Below, one piece after another: positions 33,140 through 45,109 of a DNA stretch of 64,000 bases. The stretch is from Epiperipatus broadwayi (taxonomy: Eukaryota > Onychophora > Udeonychophora > Euonychophora > Peripatidae): the NCBI GenBank assembly GCA_028023455.1, contig JAQFVV010012422.1, forward strand, positions 9,646,337-9,710,336, in the 5' to 3' direction. Each line of letters opens with the position of its first letter. The first letter of the stretch is position 1. The notes beneath the pieces were generated by a model. It had not been told where the DNA came from. It was given only the letters and a program-made list of their open reading frames with translations, and did no database searches. Position numbers and translations under genes: made by a program.

Positions 33140-35680
33140 TCATCATCATTTTTAAACATTATCACTCCATTGCAGGATGAAGATCTTTCTAAGTTTAATC
33201 TAGATTTTCTGATCTCTAGCCTTTCTTTCCCACATTATTCCAGCCCACTTTATTATTTTATCCATCCATCTCATCTATAGTTTCTTTTTATAACTTCTCT
33301 GTATCCACTTTAAAACTTCAACTATCTATCTGTTATCATCTTTTTTAAAAATATTTCCATTCTAGTTCCATTTCAATTTTTAATGATGTCATTGATACCT
33401 GTTTGTTCATTTATCTGCATATTTTGTTTCCTGATCTCTTTTTGTTATTCTTATCATATATTTCTCAATATTTTATTGAGTGATATGAAGTCTCTATACT
33501 GCTTTTATATAAATGACCATGTCTTATATCTATAAGTAAGCATTGGTAAAATTTATATACATTAAAAATCTTTTCAAACACGTAGGTGTATTTTTTTTTT
33601 AATATTGTTATTTCTATTAAAATCATTATATCCAAGTATAATTCTATAATTAATTTTATTCATTATGTTTTCCATTTGCTTTAATAATCTGACTAAAGTA
33701 TTTGTAGTTATTAAGTTTTTCTAATTTATGATTATCAATCTTTATTTTCTTCTGAAAAAATCCATTGAACATCAGTTTAGTCTTTTTAACATTTATTCTT
33801 AGTCCTATTTTACTTTCATGTGATAACTTTTGCAACATTTCCTGAAGCCCTGAAGCATTATTTGTAAAAACAACCACACTAATTGCAAAATCTAAATGTC
33901 TTAATTAATATGCATTTACTTTTACACAGCTTTCTATCTTAATTTGCAAATTACTTTTTGGTAAAATGCTATAAAAAGGTTTGGAAATATGTAATTTTCC
34001 TCTCATATACCCTTCTCAATGTTAATCTTCCTAATATCATTATATAGTCTAATTATTGCTGTTGCATTTTGATAAATATTCTTCAGAATATGACAATAAC
34101 CTTGGTGCATATTTTGATGATTCTTTAATCACTGTCAAAACGCTTATACAAATCAAATGCCTTTTCATAATCTACTAATCCAAAGCATAATGACAACTCT
34201 TATTCATTGGTTCTTTCTATAACTTCTCTCAATAATTGCTGTGATCAATTGTACTAAAACCACTTTTAAATCCAGCTTTTTTTTTTTGGTTGGTTAAAAC
34301 CCAAAGTTTTCTGTAGACCAATTGTAATTATTTTGGTAAAGATTTTATAAAGAATTAATAAAAAAGTGATAGAGCTGTAATTTCTGATGCCTTCTGTATC
34401 ACCCTATTTAAATATAAATAAAATTTTGTCAACAATTTTTTTTCTATTTCTTTACTTGTTTCTTTTAAGATATCAATTATAATTCTATTATTACCTGGAG
34501 CTTTTCTCTTCATTGATTTAATTGCATATCTCATTTCTTTATTTAAAATCCTGGGCTATTCAGAAGATATATAGTAGTTGTAGGAGGTTCTTTATTTTTT
34601 TGTTCTTTATTGTTATAAACATGTCATGATATCTGTCTTATTAGTAGTAATTCCATCTTTTTTTATTATTGTAAAAATGAGTTTGATATTTTTATTCTTT
34701 TCTATAATTTTTCTTGCTAATTTACAAATATATTTTCTTATATCATTATTACCTTTTTTTTGTACCATTTTACAAAATTCTAGATATTGAATTCTTAATG
34801 GATCATTTTTATATATTTTCATATTCCTTTTTTTTATCATAAATTTTCTTGTCCCAATAGAAATTTTAGGTAATTCTTAATAATTTATCAGTTATTTTCC
34901 TATTAATTTCATTAAAATTTTAACCTTCTTCAAAATCTATGTATATTTTAAAATAATTTGCAAATTCTAATTTAATTTCATTGGAATGTTTCTGAAGGTT
35001 AGGAATATAAACTATGAATACCTTTTTTTCTTGATAATTTTTGTTTTTCTACTTTTGCTTTAACATGTATCTTACATATCACTAATCAATGATAACTTTC
35101 TGTGTTAAATTTAGTAAAAACATTACAATCTTGAAATATATATTTTCTACAAGTCAAAATATAATTAATTCTGCTTTACCCTTTTATATCCATTTTCATT
35201 TAGCATTTTTCTTAAAGAAAAAATTCATAATATAAAGTTTACTTGACAAATTGATGTCTTCTCTTATATTTCTATTGATATAACCAAATTTATTCACAGC
35301 ATTTTATCTTTCTATCACTTATAAATTTTAGCATCGAAGTCTTCCATAACAATTTTAAAATGTTGTTTATGCTGATCAAAAGCTTTTTGTACATCCTTAT
35401 AAAAATCTTCTACATCTTTATCATAAAGAGAATTTGTTGCTGCATAAATTTAAATTATTTGCAATTAGTATCTTTCTTTACATTGAATAACTAATCTTGC
35501 CACTCACATCTGATATACTATCAATCTCCACAATGTTGTTTTTTTATTTTTTATTTATAATGAATCCTACTCCACTTGGACTTCCAATATTTGTGCCTTT
35601 ATAGTATAGTACATGTCCACTTTTTTGAATACACAGTCTTTTCACTTTTTCTTCTAATTTCATAAAGTCCAGCAACTCTA
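33140..35680 (-). mobile_element. decayed RTE-type LINE, minus strand, 5'-truncated
   Basis: It begins at low coordinates with the same 3' tail as the other copies (ATCATCATCAT, then CATTGCAGGATGAAGATC) and is collinear with 60599-63700. It includes an RT piece (33877-33656, NNASGLQEMLQKLSHESKIG), a linker piece (34840-34613) and the endonuclease region up to the segment matching ACATGTCCACTTTTT (35612). It stops about where the first endonuclease motif should begin. Every frame is broken. Confidence 0.8.
33656..33877 (-). pseudogene. RTE reverse-transcriptase fragment after motif C
   Basis: VVFTNNASGLQEMLQKLSHE followed by GLRINVKKTKLMFNGF matches the segment just after the FADD box and the K-T-K motif D in the 61-62 kb copy. 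The FADD residues themselves fall before the open stretch. Confidence 0.65.
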
Positions 35681-35710
35681 CACTATACAAAACATCATTA
35701 TATAAAGTCA

Positions 35711-35910
35711 AGCAATAGCTATAGCCAGCTTATGGCAAACAGCCATCCAGAGTAGCATTTTACAGTTAATTTAAAAAAAAAACTCATTAAAGTTGATCAT
35801 TCACACAGGCATATTAATGTTGCATGACTCTGATGAGATTTTTTTTAAAAAATTTAACTGTAAAATGCTATTTAGGATAGCAGACTTGCTGTAATCTGGA
35901 TATAGCAATT
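35711..35910. mobile_element. foldback element with ~75-bp inverted arms
   Basis: Left arm 35711-35785 (AGCAATAGCTATAGCCAGC, AAACAGCCATCC, AGCATTTTACAGTTAATTTAAA) is matched in reverse by 35831-35910 (TTTAAAAAATTTAACTGTAAAATGCT, GGATAGCAGACTTGCTG, GGATATAGCAATT). The spacer is about 45 bp and there is no coding sequence. It lies just 5' of the truncated end of the RTE copy. Confidence 0.8.
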
Positions 35911-36436
35911 ATTTAATATAATGGGATTTTTCATATTGTGGAATTTATTTCAGAGATTTTTTATTATTTATATTTATAAATCTATCTAGCCTTGAACATT
36001 ATTTGTTTTATTATCTAAGTAGCACATAGTTTCAATACAGTTTGAAAATTATAATTGACTATTTGTTAGTCAGTTTTCAGAATAGGTTATATTCACCTGT
36101 TTAATGAGGTTTATTAAACATTTTGAATTAATAATTTTGATCTCTTTAGACAAGTTGCAGTCTCTAATGTCTATATAAAGATATATAGACAAAGGTAGGT
36201 ATCCACTTTTACTGTAAAAAGGAGGTCACTTTGATAACAGATTGAGATTGTTGATTGTTATTGTTATCGGTATTGTTTAGATATGGATTGCTTTCATGTA
36301 TTTATATATATGGGTGTGTGTTTTTGTGTAAATAGTTTTTTTAATTGCAATATTTTATTGCTTTTGACATAGAATTCAAAATGCACATATGTAAAAATAT
36401 TAATAGAAATTTAATTACAAACATTTTATTTTTTAG
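35911..36436. other. intron 2 distal end and acceptor
   Basis: AT-rich, nothing recognised; ends in TTTTATTTTTTAG at 36424-36436. Confidence 0.6.
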
Positions 36437-36571
36437 AATGTTACTGTGATGCATCTGGTTCATGGCCAGACAGTTGTGATAAGAATGGGAACTGCAGATG
36501 CAGAGAAGGTTTTAGAGGAACAAAATGCAATAATTGTGATGTTAGCTATTATGGATTTCCAAACTGTCAGA
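36437..36571 (+). CDS. exon encoding one laminin-type EGF-like module (module 3 in window)
   Basis: This 135-bp exon has acceptor TTTTTTAG, donor GTAATG and phase 1 at both ends. Translation: CYCDASGSWPDSC, DKNGNCRC, REGFRGTKCNNC, DVSYYGFPNCQ. It has all eight LE cysteines, the GxC/CxC spacing and the YYGFPNCQ ending that is especially frequent in laminin alpha-chain LE modules. It is the most canonical of the three. An overlapping ATG frame at 36446 is a shadow in another phase. The exon continues, after its donor, into an intron that runs to the end of the window without another LE exon that I could find. Confidence 0.92.
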
Positions 36572-36818
36572 GTAATGTTACAATTTTCTCATTTTAACAA
36601 TCTTTTTTTAATTACAAATTTATCCACTTTACTTAGATTTTAAAAGCATTTTAATGTTTGAATGTGCATGTGTATGTATTTTACATGAAAAAATATTGAG
36701 CACAAAAAGTTCTTATAATTCTTTGGATAATGTAAAAGTTTATTCTATTATAACATTAAAATTAATATAAAAAGCTAATCTATAAGCAATTAGGAGCAGT
36801 CTTTAAACAACTTTAATC
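36572..36818. other. intron 3, start
   Basis: AT-rich, nothing recognised. Confidence 0.5.
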
Positions 36819-37088
36819 TATTAAAACAGGCAAAACTCTCCATACAATAGTGCCACTCAGTGCAAGCCAGAGTAATCAGTGGATGCCAGAAGGCTTGTGC
36901 ATAAAATCCCTATCTAGTACCTACTCATCCAGGCACTAGTTAGGGATTTTATGCATAAGCTGTCTGGCATCCATTAATTATTCTGGCTTGCATTGAGTGG
37001 CACTACTGTATAAAGAGTTTTGCCTCTTTTAATAACAGTTATGAGCAAACATAAGAAATGGTGATCATGTGATGTTTAGTGGTTTAAT
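36819..37088. mobile_element. hairpin MITE of the 6-7.5 kb family
   Basis: Left arm: TTAAAACAGGCAAAACTC, CATACAATAGTGCCACTCAG, GGATGCCAGAAGGCTTG, AAAATCCCTATCTAGTACC. The right arm gives the reverse complements and runs on to GATGTTTAGTGGTTTAAT. The left end lacks the outermost ~40 bp. The loop is short (~15 bp), so the copy could form a near-continuous hairpin of about 110 bp. Confidence 0.85.
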
Positions 37089-37740
37089 TTTAATCTATAC
37101 AAGTCTTGACTATTTATGGTAATGAAGAATATAAGAAAAATATTTTATAATTAACGTATATTAATTAATTAATTTTTTAAAGAGTATCAAAAAATCAATT
37201 ATATTAACTGTGATATCTTTTGATTATTTTTGGCCAACTTTCTTAGATATTTTTTGTCTTATAAAAAAGTGAGGGATTAATCACTTTAAGACTATCTATG
37301 TTTATTCTGTTAAAAATTTATAAGATTTATATTTATTAGCAGTAATTATTGCTTATTATTCTTTTAAGTTTGTTTTCTTTACTGTGTATTAAATTAAAAA
37401 CTCTCCACTATTAAACAATTAATATAATCTCAGAATGTATTAACAGTGTCTAATAACAAAAACTGCTATAAAAACACAAACAAATATATTTTACTGAATA
37501 ATAAAATGTTTAAAACTTTACATTGAATAAATATTACATTGGCACAGTATTTCAAAATAAATAATAAATTAGAATAACAGTTACTAGTTCAAATAAGAAT
37601 GGAATTCTTTGATTTTAGAACACAATGCTTTTTCAGAATTATTCATATACAATAAAGATTTCAGATATCACATATTACAACATTCTTGCACCTAGAAGTA
37701 TAATAAAAACTATAAAGATTAATTATAAGCTAAATCACGT
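37089..37740. other. intron 3, AT-rich, nothing recognised
   Basis: No gene is seen. Confidence 0.5.
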
Positions 37741-38981
37741 TAGTAATCTCTTTTTTTAGCATGTTCGAGTTTGCTAACTTATGAACTGGTATACAATAGT
37801 TTAGTGGAAAGAAGCTATAGATTTAGCACATTTTAAATTTAATGATGATTGATGATCATTGGTGCGGTAAATGTTTCCTTATAAAGCACACACACATGCT
37901 TATGCAGCTTGCTCTATCATATATATATATATATTTGTTTATGGGGATTTGGTATAAGACCATTCCATATTCGTGGCTGATAGCTTTCCTTAGAACTGGA
38001 ACATGAGGGTCCAGAGTGTTCATGTTTCAAGCTAATCAGACCTCCAGAACTAAATGTTTTTATCTCATAGCAAGTCTTACGATACTGGGAACCGATCATT
38101 GAGTTGATAAATCTCATGAGGAAACACACATTTGAGACACCATTTTATTCGTGTTAATATAGCACTATAGTATCATAAACTTTGCTATAAGAAATCCCAG
38201 TTCATCTCACGATTAATATTAATAAATTCAACATTGATTTGAATGCACAATCTAGCTATGTAATAATAATCTGTATAGAAAACTAATTTAGGCTAACTTT
38301 GAGGTACCTGGAGTGATTATAATTATAAATGGTCTCTCTTGCAAGTTAATTGTTCACAAACTTTATAGGCATCTCATAGCATTAATTAGGCATAATCCAA
38401 GCTGTAGATTATAATGTAATAAAGTTTTTAATGGAATAATTTAAAATTTAATTGTTCCATGTATCTGATGAGGTTCTGTAACTCACTCCTCTCATTGTAC
38501 ACCTGTGGTGAATTCCAATGCACAAAGGGATAACCATTTTAATATTTGTTTTAAATTTTATTAAATATATAAAATATAATATCATTTTTTCATATTTTTT
38601 CATAGTTCATTCCAATTCTTTCAAATCATATCAATTTTAGTTATTAAGTGAATTATATAACTATGCATTGTCATTTTGTGTTGATTTATCCAATTATTAA
38701 TTATGCCATAAGCCATAGAAGTGTGTGTTTAGTTAACTACCTAGCTATAGAGTCATTTCCCCCTTAGTCTCATGTTTCACCCTTTGCTATTGCCGGCACG
38801 CAAATTAAGAAACTCCGAGTGTGGTCTCATATATGTCATTCATAGGGTATTAAGTCTTGGAGTATTGGTGGAGTAGTCGAGATGCGATCTGATTCAAGGT
38901 CTCAACCTCTCATCTAGATCAGCTTTGGGAGAATTTGCCAAGGGATTTTTGTTGCATGAGTGTACAAATATGACCGTTACA
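37741..38981. repeat. ~1.2-kb LTR-like repeat, copy 1
   Basis: This is collinear with 45110-46279. Shared landmarks include CTATAGATTT, GAATCTCATGAG/AATCTCATGAGG, CCAGTTCATCT, TTTACCCTTTGCTATTGCCG against TTTCACCCTTTGCTATTGCCGG, CTCATATATGT, CCTCATCTAGATCAGC and the end CAAATATGACCGTTACA. The shared end, read on the minus strand, starts TGTAAC, as LTRs often do. This copy may be a solo LTR; its low-coordinate end is uncertain. Confidence 0.65.
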
Positions 38982-39451
38982 ATATATATATATTCATTAA
39001 ATATAGTTAAGTAGATAAAAACAAATAGAAAACTCTTTAATTATAATCTTTATTTTTCTAAAAATTAATATTTTATAGCGATTATGTTATTAAAAAAAAT
39101 TACTTTTAAATTATATAACCCTGAATAGTTTTATATGTTAACTCCATACATAGAAATATGGAAAATAATCTATTGCTTGCAAAAACATATAACTATATAG
39201 CAAATTATTTTGAGATAGTCTTGATAATAAACACAGTATTCTGTGATCAGCTTTGGAGTTACATTATCACCTTAATGCATATATATTTACAATTATTAAT
39301 ACTGATTACTCATGTGAAATTTTTACTTCTATCTGATAAATCACATTTTAAAAATGTCACCTCAAGTTGAGAAATCTTAATTTTGTTGTGATTAGTGAAG
39401 GATCAGTAGTTATGTTTCAGGGTTGCTTTTACTTGATTCTGATTTTCTGAT
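38982..39451. other. intron 3, AT-rich, nothing recognised
   Basis: No gene is seen. Confidence 0.5.
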
Positions 39452-39515
39452 ACTATTTTGAAGCATATTTTCCTTCTAAACCTACTATTTTGAAGCATAT
39501 TTTCCTTCTAAACCT
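39452..39515. repeat. perfect 32-bp tandem duplication
   Basis: The unit ACTATTTTGAAGCATATTTT followed by CCTTCTAAACCT is present twice in a row (39452-39483, 39484-39515). The second copy overlaps the target duplication of the hAT-like element. Confidence 0.95.
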
Positions 39516-39994
39516 GTAGTTACCAACATGGAGCACTTGCCTCACAGGGAGAAAATTTAATTTTTTAAGGAGGCAACTTGAGAATGAGTTATTAACAGTG
39601 AATTTGAAAACCTGCTAATTGTTTTTATATCTTATTATTTAAAAATTAAGCAAAGAATGTTTTTAAATTTTTTTCTTTCCATGCTTTCTTCTCAGTTTAA
39701 ATAATATTTACTCCTTATCTCTTCATTATTACTTGAAGCAAGTTAAGTGGCTTGAAACTCCTTTGTACTTTAACTATTCTGTCATTCTTTTATTTTTATC
39801 TTTCCATGGATGGCATATTCTTTAAAAGTTTGTTTAAACCAAGTTAATGACATTTTAGACTTCCTGCATATGAATAAGTGTTAATTTTTTGAATAATAAA
39901 AATTACATGTCACATGGAGGGTGGGATTTTAGGATTTTAAAAATGCTTAAATGAAGCATAGCCAAAAAAAAAAAAAAAGGGTTGGGAACCACTG
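39514..39994. mobile_element. non-autonomous hAT-like element with 8-bp target duplication
   Basis: The right end GTTGGGAACCACTG is the reverse complement of the CAGTGGTTCCCAAC terminus typical of hAT elements. The left end CTGTAGTTACCAAC matches it with three changes. The element is flanked by identical TTCTAAAC octamers (39506-39513 and 39995-40002), and 8 bp is the hAT duplication length. At 481 bp it has no transposase ORF, so it is a MITE-like derivative. Confidence 0.85.
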
Positions 39995-40002
39995 TTCTAA
40001 AC

Positions 40003-40550
40003 AGAATAACTTAGTTAATTATTATTTAGCTCAAAAACAAAATTAATTCACATCAATAAAGTGTTCTCCACAAAATCATTATCTATGATTAATATGCATT
40101 TTCATGTTAATAAAATTTGGTGAAGTACATAATGGAGAATGAATTCAGTAACAGTCAAATAGTTTGTCCCTTGAGAAGTTACATGATATTTGAACTTCAG
40201 AAATTGATTCAAATTCATTGATCTTAAACTCTTATAAGTCTCTCATGCTATCACTGCAATAAACTATGCATGACAACTAATTTTATTAATTGCACCTATA
40301 GAAAATTAAAATCAAAGTGATGCAAAAGCAAAATTTAAAAGTTGCATTACACCATGAGAGATAATTATAGAATTATGTATCAAACTTGTTTTAAAATTTT
40401 AAGAAAGTAGAATCTTTATTATATTTGCTATTTGGGTTTAATGATTAAATTTGTGATTGAGAATATTCAGTAAGTTCTGTAAATAAAAAAATTTAAAAAA
40501 AAAAATATATTGCTTATATGATGAAGGACTTGAGAAATATTTTGACAATT
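40003..40550. other. intron 3, AT-rich, nothing recognised
   Basis: No gene is seen. Confidence 0.5.
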
Positions 40551-40552
40551 GC

Positions 40553-40598
40553 TATACACATACACATACACACACACACACATATATATATATATATG
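40553..40598. repeat. compound microsatellite (CA)n(TA)n
   Basis: ACACATACACATACACACAC is followed by a (TA) tract. It abuts the truncated 5' side of the RTE fragment to its right. Confidence 0.9.
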
Positions 40599-40850
40599 AT
40601 ACATCGTTGAAAGAATTAAGACTGAAGTGGAGTTGGGCTGGATATATTGCTAGAAGAAATGAAGTCTTAAACTAGATTCCAAGAGATTGTAAAAGACCCA
40701 GAAAGAGACCACATGTGAGTTGGTTGGATGGAATAAGAAAATGTGCAAGGATGATGTGTAGAAGAGATGATAGAGATCATAGAAGATGGATTGAATTTGG
40801 AGAAATCTTCATCCTGCATTGGATTGATAATGATTGATGATGATGTATTA
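40599..40850 (+). mobile_element. 3' end of an RTE-type LINE, + strand
   Basis: The sequence matches the final ~250 bases of the 60.6-kb copy: AAGACTGAAGTGGAGTTGGG, AGAGATTGTAAAAGACCCAG, AAAGAGACCAC, ATGGATTGAATTTGGAG, ATCTTCATCCTGCATTGGAT, then TGATTGATGATGATG. In frame this encodes the RTE C-terminus (LKWSWAGYIARR-like, then WIEFGEIFILHWI). It is strongly 5'-truncated. Confidence 0.85.
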
Positions 40851-41387
40851 AAGAATAAATAAAGGTATGTGTGTACAAGCTTTAATGTTGATATACTAAA
40901 GTACTCTAGAAGTAAAATAAATAATTAATTATGCATAAAAAGAAAACTTACAGAAAATAGCAGCAGGCTAATTTGGATGCAAAGAAAATTAATTTTATGT
41001 AGATTAGCCAAGCTGATAAAAAAAAGTTTGCAGAAAAATTAAAAGAGGAGAAATAAAGGAGAGTTCTAGTCAAGAATCTAATTGGACTATTTCAGAAATA
41101 ATGGGTGTGAGCAGTAAGATGCTTATGGCATTATAGGGTTATAAACCTCCGGATTAAAGAGACTACAGATATTATAATTCTATGGAGATATGAAATTTTA
41201 AGAGATCTATGTGATTTTATTTTCAACTGGCAGATAGCGAATTGAAACTACTAATCCTTACTAATGTAATTGTTATTATTCAGTGTAAATGCAATTTCTG
41301 ACTCTAGATGGATATATAGGGGCCGGGGTTGGTAACTTCAACAGGCCCAATTGATTGATAGGTTGAATTATCACACTCAATAACTAT
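40851..41387. other. intron 3, AT-rich, nothing recognised
   Basis: There is a small GC-raised patch GGCCGGGGTTGG near 41321. No gene is seen. Confidence 0.45.
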
Positions 41388-42114
41388 AAGTAATTATATA
41401 AGGAAGTAATGAACATGGCAATTGGAGTTAAAAGGTTTATATACATATATATAACAGAGTGTCAGTAGATGAGTACAAATTATTATATAAAAGCTGGTTA
41501 ATACATAAGTTATGTCACTATAAACTATACATGTTAATACATTATAAAGGCCTGAAGGCTTACATAAATTATAATCAAGATCTGTATGACTTGTATTGTC
41601 CCTAGGTCTACCTTGGTATGTTTGGAGGTAGACCTCTCCACAAAACAAGATTAATGTGAGGTAACAAGATGTAGAGCACACCGGAACATGCATCCATCCT
41701 TGCTACTTCACCTCTCAAATCTGTGGTTAGTTTTTTCCTGCTGTCCTGGGTGTTACAATGTCTATTCCCATTGGTCATTCTATGACATGAGGTTCAGAGT
41801 GGCTAGTTTGGTTATCTACCTTTTAATCACATAATAACTTAATTGCCAAATAATTGTTGACTTAGTTTTTTTTATTATTACTGACTAATCAGTTATATAC
41901 ATTCTATTACCTCGATATTATCCTATGATGACTAATTATTTCTAAATGTAATTATTGTTTTTTTTTTCATTTAATCAGCAACCATTGTTAACTCATTTTG
42001 CAATATTAACAGTTAATGTGAATGCTTGTAGCATACATGCACATACTTAAATATTTTATAATAATTACAATTTTATGTATTGCGTGTATAATAAATACAC
42101 ACTCATTCTTAGCA
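41388..42114 (-). repeat. gypsy element B, 3' LTR (minus orientation)
   Basis: About 727 bp, highly similar to 43270-43360 plus 46280-46907. In minus orientation it starts TGCTAAGAAT at 42114, directly after a purine-rich TTGGGGGAGATA that serves as a plausible polypurine tract. A TTATATAAAAGCTGG box (41480, + strand) and AATAAA-like motifs lie inside. The outer end near 41388 is defined by loss of similarity. Confidence 0.85.
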
Positions 42115-43269
42115 TATCTCCCCCAAGCTCAGAGATTTAACTTTCAACTGAACTTAACACATAATCATGCAGGTAGAGGGGAATTTTTCTTTCCCTCTGT
42201 GCATGGAGGTGATATAATTTCAGCATCTGTGATTATTTCATTTTTTTTGACTATTATGACCCTCTTCCTCAGTAGTAGTAATTTCCGTTTCACTTTTAGT
42301 TTCATCCTGAGTGTCATTCTCTTTGACATTACTTTTAAAATATTGCGGAGTACATTCTGTTATTGCATTCTTGCACAATTGGTTAATATGTTTCCACAAT
42401 ATTCTACCATTTGACATATGGACAGCAACTACTTGTTTACTTAAATGGCTTACAAAGCATACCTAAGTCCATGATTTGTTTAAATTATTCTGCACTCAGA
42501 CTCATTCATCAGGTGAAAATTTATTGTTTATTGTAATTGGCATTTAATGCTTTTTTGATGGTATTATTGTAGAGAGTTTTGTACATAATTTCTGACCTAA
42601 GTATTTTTCTACAGGTGATCTTCCTGATTTTGCTGTGGGTGTGGAATGTTTATACAGCAACACCATGAAAACTGCTTCTTGGAGCCTTCCTTTTTCCAAT
42701 TTATTCATGGATAACTTTAAACGTTGTACTACTTTCTCTGCCAGTCCATTTGATTGAGGGTGGTAGGGAGGGGTAATAATGTTTTTATTTATAGATTTGT
42801 TGACAGTTATATGATAATCATCTCAGAAGCATATCTGTCCATTAGGTTTGGTAATAACAACCAGAGGAGTCATCCACTCTGCCTCCGCTGTTGGTTCTAA
42901 AATACCATTCTTCACCAACTCATTTATTTGTCTTTCGCTACTTTTTCTTTCTGCGTGAAAGAGATCTTTCACAGTCTGCAGATTATTGGTATGGCCTCTG
43001 GTGACATTTCCAGTGACATCGGTTTAGTTTTAAAAAATTCCTGGTTTGCCATTAAAAAGCTTAGGAATACAATCTTCCCTTCACTGTCAATGTTTTTGAC
43101 CATTGAGATTTCAACTTCCAGCTCTGCAAACCAGTTATTACCAATGAGAGGGTTTATGGGGGTGTATACAATATATAGTGGCAAGTTTGAAATTTTGCCT
43201 TTATTACTCATAATTTGAGTCTGGACTACACCTTTAATTTTTATTTCTTTTCCATTTATTTACAGTGCT
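42115..43269 (-). mobile_element. gypsy element B, internally deleted gag-pol
   Basis: Only about 1.15 kb separates the two LTRs on the minus strand. It contains a protease-RT linker and RT N-terminus, fused directly to the last part of integrase (see the separate entry). The missing middle (RT catalytic domain, RNase H and most of integrase), plus the missing gag, make this a non-autonomous copy. Confidence 0.85.
42580..43211 (-). pseudogene. gypsy element B protease-RT / integrase fusion remnant
   Basis: The first open stretch (43211-42969) reads LPLYIVYTPINPLIGNNWFA, the segment that follows the protease in gypsy elements (PxLIGRxWL). It continues, with one interruption, through ERQINELVKNGILEP, EWMTPLVVITKPNG and DDYHITVNKSI, the start of reverse transcriptase up to the motif before catalytic motif A. 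Immediately after, it reads IITPPYHPQSNGLAEKVVQR and SGRSPVEKYLGQKL, the C-terminal third of integrase. So a deletion joins RT to integrase near 42775. A stop (ICF*DDYH) interrupts the frame before the junction. Confidence 0.85.
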
Positions 43270-43360
43270 TTAAGTAATTATATAAGGAAATACATGAACA
43301 TGGCAATTGGAGTTAATAGGTTTATATATATATCAGAGGATCAATAGATGAATACAAATT
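43270..43360 (-). repeat. gypsy element B, 5' LTR, first piece (interrupted)
   Basis: It matches 41388-41478: AAGTAATTATATAAGGAA, ATGAACATGGCAATTGGAG, AGGTTTATATA, GATGAATACAAATT. The LTR then stops and resumes at 46280, separated by a 2919-bp insertion. Confidence 0.85.
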
Positions 43361-44126
43361 TGAAACAGTATGATTTCATCATCATACGTTTCACCTATTC
43401 TATAAATCAGTAGCCTTCATTTCCCTAGTTCAAACCCTAAAGATACACATATATAACAATATACTTGGGAATTTAACATGTATAAAAACGTATATTCACA
43501 CGTATATGTGTGTAATTGTATATGCACATACGTCTGCTATAATTGTATATATATTTGGTAATAATTTTATTTGCTAAAAAAAAAGTGGTATATTCACATC
43601 TGAATGATATTATCATTATATAACGTACACACCTTATAATTTTATAAATATTCATCTTATGATTTTAAACAATTGAATTGGTTTCAAGCTGGGAAAATTG
43701 TATTAGATAAGAACAGAATTCTCTAAAGTATTTCAAACTGGCTTTGAAGTTACCCAATTACTTAATCATGTAGAGCAACTAAAAACAAATGTAGATGTCT
43801 CATGTCTAGGATGAAACACTAGCAGCTTAAATCTCTTTCAATAAAAGAAAAGGAGAAGCAATCCAATGTTTAAAGAAAGAAAAAAAAAGAACTTTACCAA
43901 TCTCATGAGACACCGCCGGTACAAATCCAGATTTTAGGATTCTTAATAAAATAAAAGTTGGACAATTAAACCTGCACTGAAATCCAGATTGGAACTGGAA
44001 TCTGAGAAAAATAAAAGGAACAATGAATAAACCTGAAATCAATCAACCGATTCATTTGAAGCTGATGCAATTAAGACTTCTTAGGTTTTAAAGTCTAAAA
44101 ATAAAGATTGTGAATGAACTGTAAGA

Positions 44127-44137
44127 GGGGGGGGGGC
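44127..44137. repeat. poly-G run
   Basis: Ten consecutive G, unusual in this AT-rich window. Confidence 0.95.
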
Positions 44138-45109
44138 TAAAGAAATATAAAAAAGCAGTTGAAAGGAAATCGTCATCCATTTTTGCTTTACTCATGTTTC
44201 AACTTATATCCAGGCAGCAGGCCCAGTTTCTACCATGCAAATAAGTGGCTAGAAAAGCTAAGGCCATCTTCCCGATGGTCAAGAACCATTTATGGAGCCC
44301 GGAGACCCAAACCACAGCCCCACTTAAAGAATAGCTCATCGATGAACCAGCTCAGATCAATCAGTCCATGCATGTATTTCATACTTTCAAGTTGCAAGCC
44401 TCCAGATAAATAACCGGTAACCACCTCTCAATCAAACTAAATCTAAAAGCTATAGCCATCTATAAATCTTTCCTAAAGCTAGCTATATAATAAGTAACGT
44501 GCACAAACTCTTCCATTCAAATCTTATAAATTAATCACACTATGTTTAAAAGATGTATTCTCTCTTAAAGTAATTAACTGTATTAAATAAACGTATCTCA
44601 ACCTGTATCATTTTAAAATTCTTTAAAAGTTAAATGTAAATCTTGCCTGATCTCAAATTCTTAAATCTCTTTTTTAAATTCAACTTATAAAAGCTTATTT
44701 GCCTTATTATTTTCTCTATTTGCGTCTATACTTTTGCATCTATATATATATTTTGTTAAAATGCATTTATTGATTTATGCTTTGCCTTTGGAGCAGAGAC
44801 TATTAATTATTATAAACTTAAAGAGATGTTTTGTTCTCAAGTAAAGTAATTATGCTGTTTGGCATATCTATAGATTGTCTCTGGTCCAAAACCTACTTTG
44901 ATGTATTATTTGAACTGCTATGTGTAGTTTAATATCACATATGTTGCTTATTAAAAGGTTTGTTTGGTTAAATAAGAGAGAGTGATAATTTAAGGCATAT
45001 TCAGTAGTTAGCCAAGTTTAAGCCCCAGATATGCTTTAGACCCCATTAATGTAATTGCATATAATATGTAGTTAATTAATAAACTAGATCAATTTTAATA
45101 AAGTCTTCT

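Noticed and set aside
36446-36643. 65-codon ORF starting inside LE exon 3
   Set aside because: It is an out-of-phase reading of the exon and runs into the intron; the LE cysteine pattern is in another frame.
42022-42414. 130-codon + strand hydrophobic ORF
   Set aside because: It starts inside the gypsy B LTR and runs antisense to its internal region, so it is a chance frame.
44159-44413. 84-codon ORF in the 2.9-kb insertion
   Set aside because: Contains basic/Ser-rich residues but no recognisable domain; codon context and lack of any homologous frame in the other copy give no support.
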